Source: Paulinella micropora | Lineage: Eukaryota; Cercozoa; Imbricatea; Euglyphida | Direction: 5' to 3' | DNA: 64,000 nucleotides | Assembly (NCBI GenBank): GCA_009731375.1 | Contig: BJOX01000164.1 | Location: forward strand, 771,095 to 835,094 | Part shown: positions 11,601-22,704 of the stretch, one piece after another | Layout of the letters: every line of letters begins with the position of its first letter | Position numbering within the stretch: position 1 is the stretch's first letter | Translations under genes and position numbers: made by a program | The notes under the pieces: generated by a model | What the model saw: the letters and a program-made list of their open reading frames with translations, nothing else | Database searches by the model: none | What the model was told of the DNA's origin: nothing

Positions 11601-11795
11601 AAATACGTATACGTATACGTTTACGTATAATACGTATACGTATACGTATACGTATTATACGTATAACGTACGTTATGCGTATACGTATTATACGTTTTCT
11701 TATACGTATACGTATACGTTTTATACGTATACGTATACGTATGACGTATAACGTATAACGCATACGTATACGTATACGTATATGATGTATATGTT

Positions 11796-11879
<84 letters not shown>

Positions 11880-11990
11880 CATGTATATGTATATGTACAT
11901 GTATATGTATATGTATATGTATATGTGTAGTATATGTATATGTATATGTGTATGTATATGTATATGTACAAGTGTGTGTTTGTGTATGTT
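11601..11990. repeat. (TACG)n self-complementary tract, then (TATATG)n
   Basis: Position 11,601 to ~11,782 consists of overlapping TATACGTATA/TTATACGTAT units, each its own reverse complement. TATATG hexamers follow to 11,970. Confidence 0.9.
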
Positions 11991-11995
11991 TGTAG

Positions 11996-12171
<176 letters not shown>

Positions 12172-12204
12172 GAGGCGGGTGTGTATGTGTGGCCATCTAT
12201 GGAC
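12172..12204 (+). CDS. Putative exon G, 11 codons
   Basis: ctccag| precedes [11 protein letters not shown] and |gtctct follows. Phase 0 on both sides. A related island at 12,729-12,763 reads [11 protein letters not shown], sharing CTATGGACGTC, and may be a second, diverged copy. Confidence 0.4.
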
Positions 12205-12215
12205 GTCTCTCTCTC

Positions 12216-12270
<55 letters not shown>

Positions 12271-12810
12271 NNNNNNNNNNNNNNNNNNNNNNNNNNNNNN
12301 NNNNNNNNNNNNNNNNNNNNNNNNNNNNNNNNNNNNNNNNNNNNNNNNNNNNNNNNNNNNNNNNNNNNNNNNNNNNNNNNNNNNNNNNNNNNNNNNNNNN
12401 NNNNNNNNNNNNNNNNNNNNNNNNNNNNNNNNNNNNNNNNNNNNNNNNNNNNNNNNNNNNNNNNNNNNNNNNNNNNNNNNNNNNNNNNNNNNNNNNNNNN
12501 NNNNNNNNNNNNNNNNNNNNNNNNNNNNNNNNNNNNNNNNNNNNNNNNNNNNNNNNNNNNNNNNNNNNNNNNNNNNNNNNNNNNNNNNNNNNNNNNNNNN
12601 NNNNNNNNNNNNNNNNNNNNNNNNNNNNNNNNNNNNNNNNNNNNNNNNNNNNNNNNNNNNNNNNNNNNNNNNNNNNNNNNNNNNNNNNNNNNNNNNNNNN
12701 NNCTCTCTCTCTCATTTTTTCTCGCAAGAGGACCCTGCCATACCTATGGACGTCAAGGAAGCATGTATGTATGTATGTATGTATGTATGCATGTATGTAT
12801 GTATATGTAC

Positions 12811-12850
<40 letters not shown>

Positions 12851-12888
12851 GTATGTATGTATGTATGTATATGTATGTATGTATGTAT

Positions 12889-12924
12889 GTGGAGAACCTC
12901 ACAACGGAGCTTTCTCCAAACAAA
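12889..12924 (+). CDS. Putative exon H, 3-prime part
   Basis: It reads [12 protein letters not shown] and ends at a consensus donor AAA|GTATGTAAG. Its left border dissolves into (TATG)n. Related pieces with GGAGCTTTCTCCAAACA recur at 13,122-13,163, 13,422-13,438, 14,865-14,882 and 15,387-15,404. Confidence 0.45.
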
Positions 12925-13121
12925 GTATGTAAGAGTCATTCTACACCACCCAGATTTCCGGGTATGAAAGTGGCCACCACAGGCCAGGCTTTTCAGGAAG
13001 CGAACCCCAGATTTCCGGGTTCTGGGTATGAAAGTGGCCACCACAGCCCAGGCTTTTCAGGAAGCAAACCCAGATAGTGGCCCCAGAAACCCGGAATTTT
13101 GGGTGGTGTAAATGTATATAG
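12925..13121 (+). mobile_element. TIR element, family M, copy 1, filling an intron
   Basis: TIRs are at 12,941-12,963 (CTACACCACCCAGATTTCCG) and 13,089-13,110 (inverted). Between them are two ~60 bp units with CAGGCTTTTCAGGAAGC. The element plus 14-16 bp of border runs from GTATGTAAGAG to gtatatag, i.e. from the donor of exon H to the acceptor of exon I. No ORF. In structure this is an introner-like non-autonomous element. Confidence 0.65.
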
Positions 13122-13163
13122 TCAAAGAAGGAGACCCCAACAACGGAGCTTTTTCCAAACAGG
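13122..13163 (+). CDS. Putative exon I, 14 codons
   Basis: atatag| precedes 42 open nt, SKKETPTTELFPNR, then |gtaaag. Phase 0 on both sides. Its second half (TTELFPN) parallels exon H (TTELSPN), so the two may be duplicates. The donor lies in sequence resembling the terminus of family F (gtaaagacaaatgaaaaatt). Confidence 0.45.
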
Positions 13164-13204
13164 GTAAAGACAAATGAAAAATTTCGGCCACCTCAAATTT
13201 TGGG

Positions 13205-13250
<46 letters not shown>

Positions 13251-13252
13251 GG
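13164..13252 (+). mobile_element. Family F terminal fragment and poly-A tract
   Basis: AAAGACAAATGAAAAATTTC followed by GGCCACC matches the left end of family F at 13,441. It is followed by 43 A and a small gap. Confidence 0.5.
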
Positions 13253-13274
13253 NNNNNNNNNNNNNNNNNNNNNN

Positions 13275-13349
13275 GAGTCATTCTTATACATAGATAGGTA
13301 GATAGGTAGATAGATCGATCGATAGATAGATAGATAGATAGATAGATAT

Positions 13350-13393
<44 letters not shown>

Positions 13394-13425
13394 GTAGATA
13401 GATAGATAGATAGATAGATAGAGCT
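13275..13425. repeat. (GATA)n array
   Basis: GATA repeats preceded by GAGTCATTCTTATAC, a remnant of a family M left end. Confidence 0.85.
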
Positions 13426-13440
13426 TTCTCCAAACAGAGT

Positions 13441-13618
13441 AAGGACAAGTGAAAAATTTCGGCCAGGAAATATTTCGGCCAGTGATTTTTCACCGCAGAA
13501 TACGTTGTTTTTGCACAAAACTTTGGTTGGCCGGAAGTTTTCCCTGGTCTTTCACCGCAAGATACGTTATTTATTTTTCTCCAAAATTTGAGGTGGCCGA
13601 AATTTTTTACTTGTCCTT
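13441..13618 (+). mobile_element. TIR element, family F, complete copy
   Basis: 178 bp with 25 bp TIRs: left AAGGACAAGTGAAAAATTTC then GGCCA; right TGGCC then GAAATTTTTTACTTGTCCTT. Internally TTTCACCGCARRATACGTT occurs twice. The left end forms GT|AAGG after an exon-like CTTTCTCCAAACAGA, so the TIR itself could provide a donor. No ORF. Confidence 0.7.
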
Positions 13619-13620
13619 AT

Positions 13621-13930
13621 GTAAGAGTCATTCTACTACACCACCCAGAATTTCGGGTTTCTGGGGCCACTTTCTGGGTTTTTGCTTCCTGAAAAGCCTG
13701 GCCTGTGGTGCCACTTTATGGGTTTTGCTTCCTGAAAAGCCTGGCCTGTGGTGCCACTTTCTGGGTTTTTGCTTCCTGAAAAGCCTGGCCTGTGCTGCCA
13801 CTTTCTGGGTTTTTGCTTCCTGAAAAGCCTGGCCTGTGGTGCCACTTTCTGGGGTTTGCTTCCTGAAAAGCCTGGCCGGTGGTGCCACTTTCACACACCA
13901 AGAATCCGGAGATCTGGGTGGGGTGTAGAA
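13621..13930 (+). mobile_element. TIR element, family M, copy 2, with internal minisatellite
   Basis: It starts GTAAGAGTCATTCTACTACA directly beside the family F copy and ends CTGGGTGGGGTGTAG. The centre is five ~51 bp tandem units (CTTCCTGAAAAGCCTGGCC plus TGCCACTTTCTGGG), against two in copy 1. Confidence 0.7.
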
Positions 13931-14009
13931 GGGATCTAAAGGAAAATATGTAGATAGTTATATATACTTTTTTCGAGCAGCCTCCAAGCATACACTCCAC
14001 CTCAGATAG

Positions 14010-14269
14010 ATATATATGGTTGTTTGTTTGTTTGTTTGTTTGTTTGTTTGTTCGTTTGTTTGTTTGTTTGTTTGTTTGGTTTTTTTTTTTTTTTTAATAC
14101 ATGTTTTTTTGATTAGGGTTGTATATCTGAAGACACATGCATGCATACATACATACATACATACATACACACACGTCTGGATTTCACCTCTCCGACGGAG
14201 GATGGCTAGGCAGCGGAGTTAGATATAAGACAGTTACATATATATGGATATATATATGTATATATTCAT

Positions 14270-14368
<99 letters not shown>

Positions 14369-14495
14369 TATATATATATACGTGTATATATATATATATT
14401 ATATATATATATATACATATATATATATGTTTGTGTGTGTGTGTGTGTTGTTTGTGTGATTGTATCTTTGTCTTTATGTTATTGATGCATGATTA

Positions 14496-14538
<43 letters not shown>

Positions 14539-14594
14539 GTAAATAAATATTTATATATATTTATTTATTTATATTTATACATATGTATGTATAT

Positions 14595-14632
<38 letters not shown>

Positions 14633-14641
14633 GGATAGATG

Positions 14642-14698
<57 letters not shown>

Positions 14699-14720
14699 AT
14701 ATATAGATAGATAGATGGTG
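14010..14720. repeat. (TTTG)n, (TTTA)n, (AT)n, (AAAT)n and (GATA)n blocks
   Basis: Simple repeats separated by short islands at 14,100-14,135 and 14,168-14,240. I see no convincing exon in the islands. Confidence 0.9.
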
Positions 14721-14752
14721 TAAGAAAGGTTGATACATAGCAAGATGAATCT

Positions 14753-14801
<49 letters not shown>

Positions 14802-14881
14802 CTCTCTCTATATATATATATATTTATGTTAAATAAGGGAGGTTTTAAAGAAGGGAACCTGACACGGAGCTTTCTCCAAAC

Positions 14882-14952
<71 letters not shown>

Positions 14953-14953
14953 C

Positions 14954-15037
<84 letters not shown>
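14721..15037. repeat. (CT)n and (GATA)n with exon-H-like pieces
   Basis: CT repeats to 14,808, an island containing GAACCTGACACGGAGCTTTC, then GATA. The same island recurs at 15,370-15,404. Confidence 0.85.
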
Positions 15038-15038
<1 letters not shown>

Positions 15039-15175
15039 TGTTTGGTCTATCAGCTCTGCATATCCGAAGACATAGGCATCCATTCCACCCCGCCGCCAAT
15101 CAGCGACTGGGTAGCGGGCTGGGAATAGGCACTAGGCCCCGAATTTGTGCAGTCTGACGGTTCTACGCGATATAT
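15038..15175 (-). repeat. ~130 bp interspersed repeat, family D, copy 1
   Basis: The reverse complement matches 37,763-37,894 and 40,160-40,292: GTAGAACC(K)TCAGACTGCA, then CAGCCCGCTACCCAG, then GATGCCTATGTCTTCGGATA and CAAACATATC. Always bordered by GATA/TATC. Unclassified. Confidence 0.7.
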
Positions 15176-15185
15176 AGATAGATAT

Positions 15186-15217
<32 letters not shown>

Positions 15218-15278
15218 GTAGGTAGGTAGGTAGGTAGGTAGGTAGGTAGGTAGGTAGGTAGGTAGGTAGGTAGGTAGG

Positions 15279-15333
<55 letters not shown>

Positions 15334-15402
15334 GTAGATAGATCTATCTCTCTCTCTCTCTCATGTTAAAGAAGGGAACCTGACACGGAGCTTTCTCCAA
15401 AC

Positions 15403-15478
<76 letters not shown>

Positions 15479-15480
15479 TT
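15176..15480. repeat. (GATA)n/(GTAG)n arrays
   Basis: Tetranucleotide arrays around an exon-H-like island at 15,362-15,404. Confidence 0.9.
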
Positions 15481-15649
15481 AGATAGTATGAGAGTATGAT
15501 ATTGTTGAGGTATTTATGTATTCATAGACGCTTGTGTATGTTTTTCTTTTTTCTGTTGTCTAAAAAATTTTGGTGGAGGGGGCAGCCCAAAGAAGAGAAG
15601 ATGTATATTAAGTATGTATGCATGTAATTATGTATGCATGTTGTTGTTT

Positions 15650-15690
<41 letters not shown>

Positions 15691-15841
15691 CTTATTTGTT
15701 GGTGTTGTCGTCATCATTGTTTGTTTGTTTGTTTGTTTGTTTGTTTTGTCTGTGTTTGTTTGTTTTTTTTGTTTGTTTGTTTTGTTTTGTTTGTTTGTTT
15801 TGTTTTGTTTTGTTTGTTTTGTCTTGTCTTGTCTTGTCTAG

Positions 15842-15940
15842 ACATGCAGGCGTTGGAGGCAAACGAAGACGGGGATTGTTTGTTTGTTTGTTTGTTTGTT
15901 TGTTTGTTTTGTTTGTCTTGTCTTGTCTTGTCTTGTCTAG
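15842..15940 (+). repeat. Exon-J echo and (TTTG)n/(TCTTG)n
   Basis: After gtctag it repeats the first ~37 nt of exon J (MQALEANEDGD) and then passes into (TTTG)n. The intron before it, 15,640-15,840, is TTG and TTTG/TTTTG/TCTTG repeat. Confidence 0.7.
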
Positions 15941-16012
15941 ACGTGGAAGCGTTGGAGGCAAACGAAGACGGGGAGGAGGGATCAACATGGGGAGTGAAAA
16001 CCACACAGCAAG
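15941..16012 (+). CDS. Putative exon J, 72 nt, acidic
   Basis: Acceptor gtctag|, donor |gtcaga. Entered with two bases left over, it reads VEALEANEDGEEGSTWG, then VKTTQQ. Pieces with ACATGGGGAGTGAAA recur, more diverged, at 17,251, 17,690, 17,826 and 17,955, each before a different microsatellite. Confidence 0.5.
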
Positions 16013-16017
16013 GTCAG

Positions 16018-16092
<75 letters not shown>

Positions 16093-16093
<1 letters not shown>

Positions 16094-16293
16094 GAAATAT
16101 CGACTAATGTCAGAAAAAAGGAGCTTCTGATTTCGTCAACCAGGAAGTCTGTGGGTAAAGTATTAACCCGATGCCCAGCTAAGCCGTGATGTTTGCACGG
16201 AAGGGACTGATACAGGCAATACCAAAGCTCCCTAGTACCAGGCGGGGCCAGGGCTCGTTCCATAAAGCGCCCCTTGCAGAACGAGCTCCCACC
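16093..16293 (+). mobile_element. ~520 bp unclassified repeat (family C), partial copy
   Basis: Almost identical to 43,685-43,885, then a gap. On the far side of the gap another piece stops at TTCCATAAAG and enters (GATA)n at 16,895. The left border is (GATA)n. Confidence 0.75.
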
Positions 16294-16894
16294 NNNNNNN
16301 NNNNNNNNNNNNNNNNNNNNNNNNNNNNNNNNNNNNNNNNNNNNNNNNNNNNNNNNNNNNNNNNNNNNNNNNNNNNNNNNNNNNNNNNNNNNNNNNNNNN
16401 NNNNNNNNNNNNNNNNNNNNNNNNNNNNNNNNNNNNNNNNNNNNNNNNNNNNNNNNNNNNNNNNNNNNNNNNNNNNNNNNNNNNNNNNNNNNNNNNNNNN
16501 NNNNNNNNNNNNNNNNNNNNNNNNNNNNNNNNNNNNNNNNNNNNNNNNNNNNNNNNNNNNNNNNNNNNNNNNNNNNNNNNNNNNNNNNNNNNNNNNNNNN
16601 NNNNNNNNNNNNNNNNNNNNNNNNNNNNNNNNNNNNNNNNNNNNNNNNNNNNNNNNNNNNNNNNNNNNNNNNNNNNNNNNNNNNNNNNNNNNNNNNNNNN
16701 NNNNNNNNNNNNNNNNNNNNNNNNNNNNNNNNNNNNNNNNNNNNNNNNNNNNNNNNNNNNNNNNNNNNNNNNNNNNNNNNNNNNNNNNNNNNNNNNNNNN
16801 NNNNNNNNNNNNNNNNNNNNNNNNNNNNNNNNNNNNNNNNNNNNNNNNNNNNNNNNNNNNNNNNNNNNNNNNNNNNNNNNNNNNTTCCATAAAG

Positions 16895-16960
<66 letters not shown>

Positions 16961-17080
16961 GTAGGTAGGTAGGTAGGTAGGTAGGTAGGTAGGTAGGTAG
17001 GTAGGTAGGTAGGTAGGTAGGTAGGTGGGTGGGTGGGTGGGTGGGTGGGTGGGAGGGAGGGAGGGAGGTAGGTAGGTAGG

Positions 17081-17110
<30 letters not shown>
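16895..17110. repeat. (GATA)n, (GTAG)n, (GGTG)n and (GGGA)n array
   Basis: A tetranucleotide array whose motif drifts stepwise GATA, GTAG, GGTG, GGGA and back. Confidence 0.9.
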
Positions 17111-17116
<6 letters not shown>

Positions 17117-17289
17117 CAATTAGATCTATCTATCTCTCTCTCTCATGTTAAAGAAGACAGAAAGATACTTACATACATGTAGAAAAGTTAGAAACAATAT
17201 AAGACATGTACATGTAAGAAAGATAGGTATAAAAATGGAGGCATTCACGTGGGGAGTGAAGACCTCACAACAAGGTCATCATTGAGTCG

Positions 17290-17493
17290 CGTTCTACACT
17301 ACCCAGATTTCCGGGTTACTACTGGTGCCACTTTCTGGGTTTTTGCGGTCTGAAAAGCCTGGCCTGTGGTGCCACTTTAAACCCGGGACCGACCCGGCTT
17401 TTGGTGCCACTTTCTGGGTTTTTGCGGCCTGAAAAGCCTGGCCTGCGGTGGCATTTTCCACACCCAGAACCAGGAAATCTGGGTGGTGGTGGT
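17290..17493 (+). mobile_element. TIR element, family M, copy 3
   Basis: Left end TTCTACACTACCCAGATTTC, right end CAGGAAATCTGGGTGGT, with two internal units of CTGAAAAGCCTGGCC. It follows an exon-J-like piece ending CACAACAAG|GTCATC, so it again lies just downstream of a possible donor. Confidence 0.65.
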
Positions 17494-17556
<63 letters not shown>

Positions 17557-17755
17557 CGGATCTGAGTCTGCGATGAAGAAAATAAAGACAGTTATGTAAG
17601 TGTAGAAAGTTATATATATATATATTTATATAAATATATATATATATATGTATATATAGGTAGATTGAAAGATATATAGATAAACATCGACATGGGGAGT
17701 GAAAGACCACACAGCAAGATCGTCTTTGAGTCTGCTATCAAGAAAGAAAAGATAG

Positions 17756-17823
<68 letters not shown>

Positions 17824-18020
17824 TGACATGGGGAGTGAAATCCACATAGCAAAGGCGTTTTTATTCACCTGCTACGCATACACATACGTATGCATATATA
17901 TATATATGTATGTATGTATATATATATGTATGTATGTATATATATATATATATATGTGAAAACCACACAGTAAGGGCGTCTTCATTCACTTGCTACCATA
18001 CACGTACGTGTACACATAAA

Positions 18021-18073
<53 letters not shown>

Positions 18074-18123
18074 CATATATATATATAATTTTCAAAATGA
18101 CTGTAACACGTCCAATATTGGAC

Positions 18124-18180
<57 letters not shown>

Positions 18181-18260
18181 CATGCATATACATACACACA
18201 CACAAACACACATATATATATACATACATACATACATATACATACATATATGTATATATG

Positions 18261-18293
<33 letters not shown>

Positions 18294-18380
18294 TATGTAT
18301 GCTATGTATGTTATGTATGTATGCATGTATGTATGTATGTACGTATGTTATGTATGTATGTATGTATGTATATGTTACAG
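17494..18380. repeat. (AT)n, (TATC)n and (TATG)n with exon-J-like islands
   Basis: Islands at 17,550-17,610, 17,690-17,755, 17,825-17,880 and 17,955-18,010 repeat parts of GGGGAGTGAAAACCACACAG. At 18,108-18,125 lies the perfect palindrome ACGTCCAATATTGGACGT. Confidence 0.8.
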
Positions 18381-18412
18381 ATGCTCAGCAAGAGGTGGCT
18401 GCGAAGAGACAG
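18381..18412 (+). CDS. Putative coiled-coil exon K
   Basis: gttacag| precedes 32 nt; with two carried-over bases it reads [10 protein letters not shown], then |gtattt. It ends in phase 0, compatible with exon L. The Gln/Glu/Lys/Ala composition matches exons L, M and O. Confidence 0.5.
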
Positions 18413-18637
18413 GTATTTATGTATGTATGTATGTATGTATGTATGTATGTATGTATGTGTGTGTGTGTATGTGTATGTGTGTGTATGTGTATGTATGTAT
18501 GTATGTATTTATGTATGTATGTATGTATGTATGTTTGTATGTATGTTTGTATGTATGTATGTATGTATGTATGTATGTATGTATGTTTGTATGTATGTAT
18601 GTATGTATGTATGTATGTATGTATGTATATATGTATG

Positions 18638-18670
<33 letters not shown>

Positions 18671-19133
18671 GTGTATGTATGTATGTATGTATGTATGTAT
18701 GTATATATGCATGTTTGTATGTATGCATGTATGTATGTATGGATGTATGGATGTATGTATGTATGTATGTATGTATGTATGTGTCATTTGTGTGTGTTTG
18801 TGTATGTGTGTGTGTGTATGTATGTATGTATGTATGTATGTATAGTATGTATAGTATGAAATAGTATGTATAGTATTCATAGAATGTAAAGTATGTAAAG
18901 TATGTATAGTATGTATAGTATGTATAGTTGTATAGTATTATAGTGTTAGAGTATTTATGTATGTATGTATGTATGTATGTATGTATGTATGTATGTTATG
19001 TATGTATGTTATGTATGTATGTTATGTATGTATGTTATGTATGTATGTTATGTATGTATGTATGTTTGTATGTATGTCTGTCTGTATGTCTGTCTGTATG
19101 TATGTATGTATGTATGTATGTATGTATGTATAG

Positions 19134-19175
19134 AAAGACAAAGAGGAAGCCCTGGCAGCCAAGAAGAAAGCGCAG
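19134..19175 (+). CDS. Putative coiled-coil exon L, 14 codons
   Basis: tatag| KDKEEALAAKKKAQ |gtctat. 42 nt, phase 0 on both sides. Helical, charged composition. The flanks are (TATG)n upstream and (TATC)n downstream. The TATG array at 18,413-19,133 contains no other island. Confidence 0.55.
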
Positions 19176-19191
19176 GTCTATCTATCTATAC

Positions 19192-19241
<50 letters not shown>

Positions 19242-19242
19242 T

Positions 19243-19310
<68 letters not shown>

Positions 19311-19324
19311 GTCTCTGTGTTAAG

Positions 19325-19478
19325 TGGCAGGTCGCGAGGCAGAAAGAGAAAAATACATACATACATACATACATACATGCATACATATATACGTACATAC
19401 AAACATACATACATACATACATACATACATACACCCGAAGTCGCTAAGAAAAATACATACATACATACATACATACAT

Positions 19479-19536
<58 letters not shown>

Positions 19537-19570
19537 AGCAGAAACAAGAAGCAGCAAAGAAAATCACATG
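19325..19570 (+). repeat. Coiled-coil islands in (ATAC)n and (GA)n
   Basis: Short in-frame pieces WQVARQKEKN (19,325), PEVAKKN (19,435) and KQKQEAAKK (19,529) stand between ATAC and GA tracts. They look like degraded or partial copies of Lys/Glu-rich exons. Donors are not convincing. Confidence 0.4.
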
Positions 19571-19656
19571 CATACATACACGCATAAATACAAATTACAT
19601 ACATTCATGCATACCAACATACAAACATACAAACATACATAAATACAAACTATTAG

Positions 19657-19710
19657 GAGGAGGCGGCGAAGCAGAGAGAGAAGCAGAAAGAAGAAGCTGC
19701 TGAGAAAAAG
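19657..19710 (+). CDS. Putative coiled-coil exon M, 18 codons
   Basis: attag| EEAAKQREKQKEEAAEKK |gtatgc. 54 nt, phase 0 on both sides. Strong alpha-helical, Lys/Glu/Ala composition, consistent with a coiled coil. Confidence 0.6.
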
Positions 19711-20026
19711 GTATGCGTAAAATTTGTACCTATACATACATACATAAATACATGCATGTATCTATGTATCTATGTATCTATGTATCTATGTGTCTACATA
19801 TGTATCTATGTATCTATGTTTTTATGTGTGCTTGCATGCACGCATTATGTATGCATGCATGTATTGTATGTATGTATGTATGTATGTATGTACGTACGTA
19901 CGTATGTATGTATGCATGCATGCATACATACATACATACATACATGCGTAAAATTTGTACCTGCATATGAAACCAGAATAGATAGGTAGATAGATAGTAT
20001 GTATGTATGCGTATGCTGAGCCTCTA

Positions 20027-20241
20027 TGAGAAGTTCCTAACGCTTAATTACAATGAGCCCTGACTTCCAGCGTTTCGATCTCAGTCAATATTTGCATCTA
20101 CAACCTGTGTTATGGCTCATTAGAAAGCTCCTGATGAGAGCTTTCAAATGAGCCACTACACAAGCCGCGAAGATCAGAACTGGCTGAGAACGAAGCGTTT
20201 GAAGTCATTGCTTATTGCGGTTAAGGACAAGGAACTTCTCA
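20027..20241 (+). mobile_element. TIR element, family T, copy 1
   Basis: 215 bp with ends TGAGAAGTTCCT and AGGAACTTCTCA and imperfect TIRs of about 50 bp (both with TGACTTC...CG). The centre is a hairpin, GGCTCATT/GAAAGCTC against GAGCTTTC/AATGAGCC. A shorter copy is at 63,609-63,770. No ORF. Confidence 0.7.
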
Positions 20242-20258
20242 TGTCTATTATTTGTCTT

Positions 20259-20259
<1 letters not shown>

Positions 20260-20291
<32 letters not shown>

Positions 20292-20299
20292 ATATATAA

Positions 20300-20373
<74 letters not shown>

Positions 20374-20418
20374 AGCGTGCGTCCATTACACCTCATCTCT
20401 TATTGCGTTGAATATACA

Positions 20419-20469
<51 letters not shown>
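20260..20469. repeat. (AT)n/(TATC)n with a 44 bp spacer unit
   Basis: Within TATC repeats at 20,373 stands TAAGCGTGCGTCCATTACAC, continuing to TTATTGCG. It recurs at 21,914 and, inverted, at 22,585. Confidence 0.8.
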
Positions 20470-20721
20470 CATTTGTGTCACTGACCTCCGCCCCGATATC
20501 GTTGTCTGGTCACTGTACCAAGATATGTATTCTGATCGAGCTAACGTGCCCGGTCGAGGAAAACATCCTTGACGCACGAGCCTACAAGACCAACCGATAC
20601 AACAAGCTCAAATCTCAAATCGAGGACAACGGATGGACCTGCCACCTTCGACCAATCGAATGCGGGGCTCGCGGCATGGTATCGTTCTCTGTTCATCGAT
20701 GTTTCCGCGCCTTGGGTTTTT
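20470..20721 (+). pseudogene. REL-type LINE, 5-prime-truncated and frameshifted fragment
   Basis: Matches the 3-prime coding end of the LINE at 23,015-26,311 (endonuclease region, IELTCPVEENILDARAY) in the opposite orientation. Similarity starts right after (TATC)n. Two bases are missing at about 20,516 (CACTGTACC against CACTGTCTACC), which breaks the frame just after the PD motif. The rest is lost in a gap followed by (TATC)n. Confidence 0.85.
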
Positions 20722-21450
20722 NNNNNNNNNNNNNNNNNNNNNNNNNNNNNNNNNNNNNNNNNNNNNNNNNNNNNNNNNNNNNNNNNNNNNNNNNNNNNNN
20801 NNNNNNNNNNNNNNNNNNNNNNNNNNNNNNNNNNNNNNNNNNNNNNNNNNNNNNNNNNNNNNNNNNNNNNNNNNNNNNNNNNNNNNNNNNNNNNNNNNNN
20901 NNNNNNNNNNNNNNNNNNNNNNNNNNNNNNNNNNNNNNNNNNNNNNNNNNNNNNNNNNNNNNNNNNNNNNNNNNNNNNNNNNNNNNNNNNNNNNNNNNNN
21001 NNNNNNNNNNNNNNNNNNNNNNNNNNNNNNNNNNNNNNNNNNNNNNNNNNNNNNNNNNNNNNNNNNNNNNNNNNNNNNNNNNNNNNNNNNNNNNNNNNNN
21101 NNNNNNNNNNNNNNNNNNNNNNNNNNNNNNNNNNNNNNNNNNNNNNNNNNNNNNNNNNNNNNNNNNNNNNNNNNNNNNNNNNNNNNNNNNNNNNNNNNNN
21201 NNNNNNNNNNNNNNNNNNNNNNNNNNNNNNNNNNNNNNNNNNNNNNNNNNNNNNNNNNNNNNNNNNNNNNNNNNNNNNNNNNNNNNNNNNNNNNNNNNNN
21301 NNNNNNNNNNNNNNNNNNNNNNNNNNNNNNNNNNNNNNNNNNNNNNNNNNNNNNNNNNNNNNNNNNNNNNNNNNNNNNNNNNNNNNNNNNNNNNNNNNNN
21401 NNNNNNNNNNNNNNNNNNNNNNNNNNNNNNNNNNNNNNNNNNNNNNNNNN

Positions 21451-21475
21451 ATCTATCTATCTATCTATCTATCTT

Positions 21476-21513
<38 letters not shown>

Positions 21514-21530
21514 CATCCATCCATCCATCC

Positions 21531-21565
<35 letters not shown>

Positions 21566-21582
21566 CATCCATCCATCCATCC

Positions 21583-21642
<60 letters not shown>

Positions 21643-21690
21643 CTATCTATCTANNNNNNNNNNTCTATCTATCCATCCATCCATCTCATC

Positions 21691-21775
<85 letters not shown>

Positions 21776-21834
21776 CCTACCTACCTACCTATCTATCTAC
21801 CTACCTACCTACCTACCTATCTATCTATCCATCC

Positions 21835-21915
<81 letters not shown>

Positions 21916-21982
21916 AGCGTGCGTCCATTTCACTTCATCTCTTATTGCGTAGATCTAAGATAGATAGATAGATAGATAGATG

Positions 21983-22045
<63 letters not shown>

Positions 22046-22046
22046 G

Positions 22047-22109
<63 letters not shown>

Positions 22110-22110
22110 G

Positions 22111-22173
<63 letters not shown>

Positions 22174-22174
22174 G

Positions 22175-22237
<63 letters not shown>

Positions 22238-22238
22238 G

Positions 22239-22289
<51 letters not shown>

Positions 22290-22331
22290 GGATAGATAGA
22301 TAGATAGATAGATAGTTAGATAGATGGATAG

Positions 22332-22393
<62 letters not shown>

Positions 22394-22414
22394 GGATGGA
22401 TGGATGGATGGATG

Positions 22415-22481
<67 letters not shown>

Positions 22482-22505
22482 GGATGGATAGATAGATGGA
22501 TAGAT

Positions 22506-22585
<80 letters not shown>

Positions 22586-22621
22586 AACGCAATAAGAGAT
22601 GAAGTGTAATTGACGCACGCT

Positions 22622-22704
<83 letters not shown>
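21451..22704. repeat. (TATC)n then (GATA)n, opposed
   Basis: TATC with TACC and CATC blocks to 21,913, the 44 bp unit, then GATA to 22,704 with regular GGAT interruptions about every 60 bp and an inverted 44 bp unit at 22,582-22,625. The two halves are reverse complements. Confidence 0.9.
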
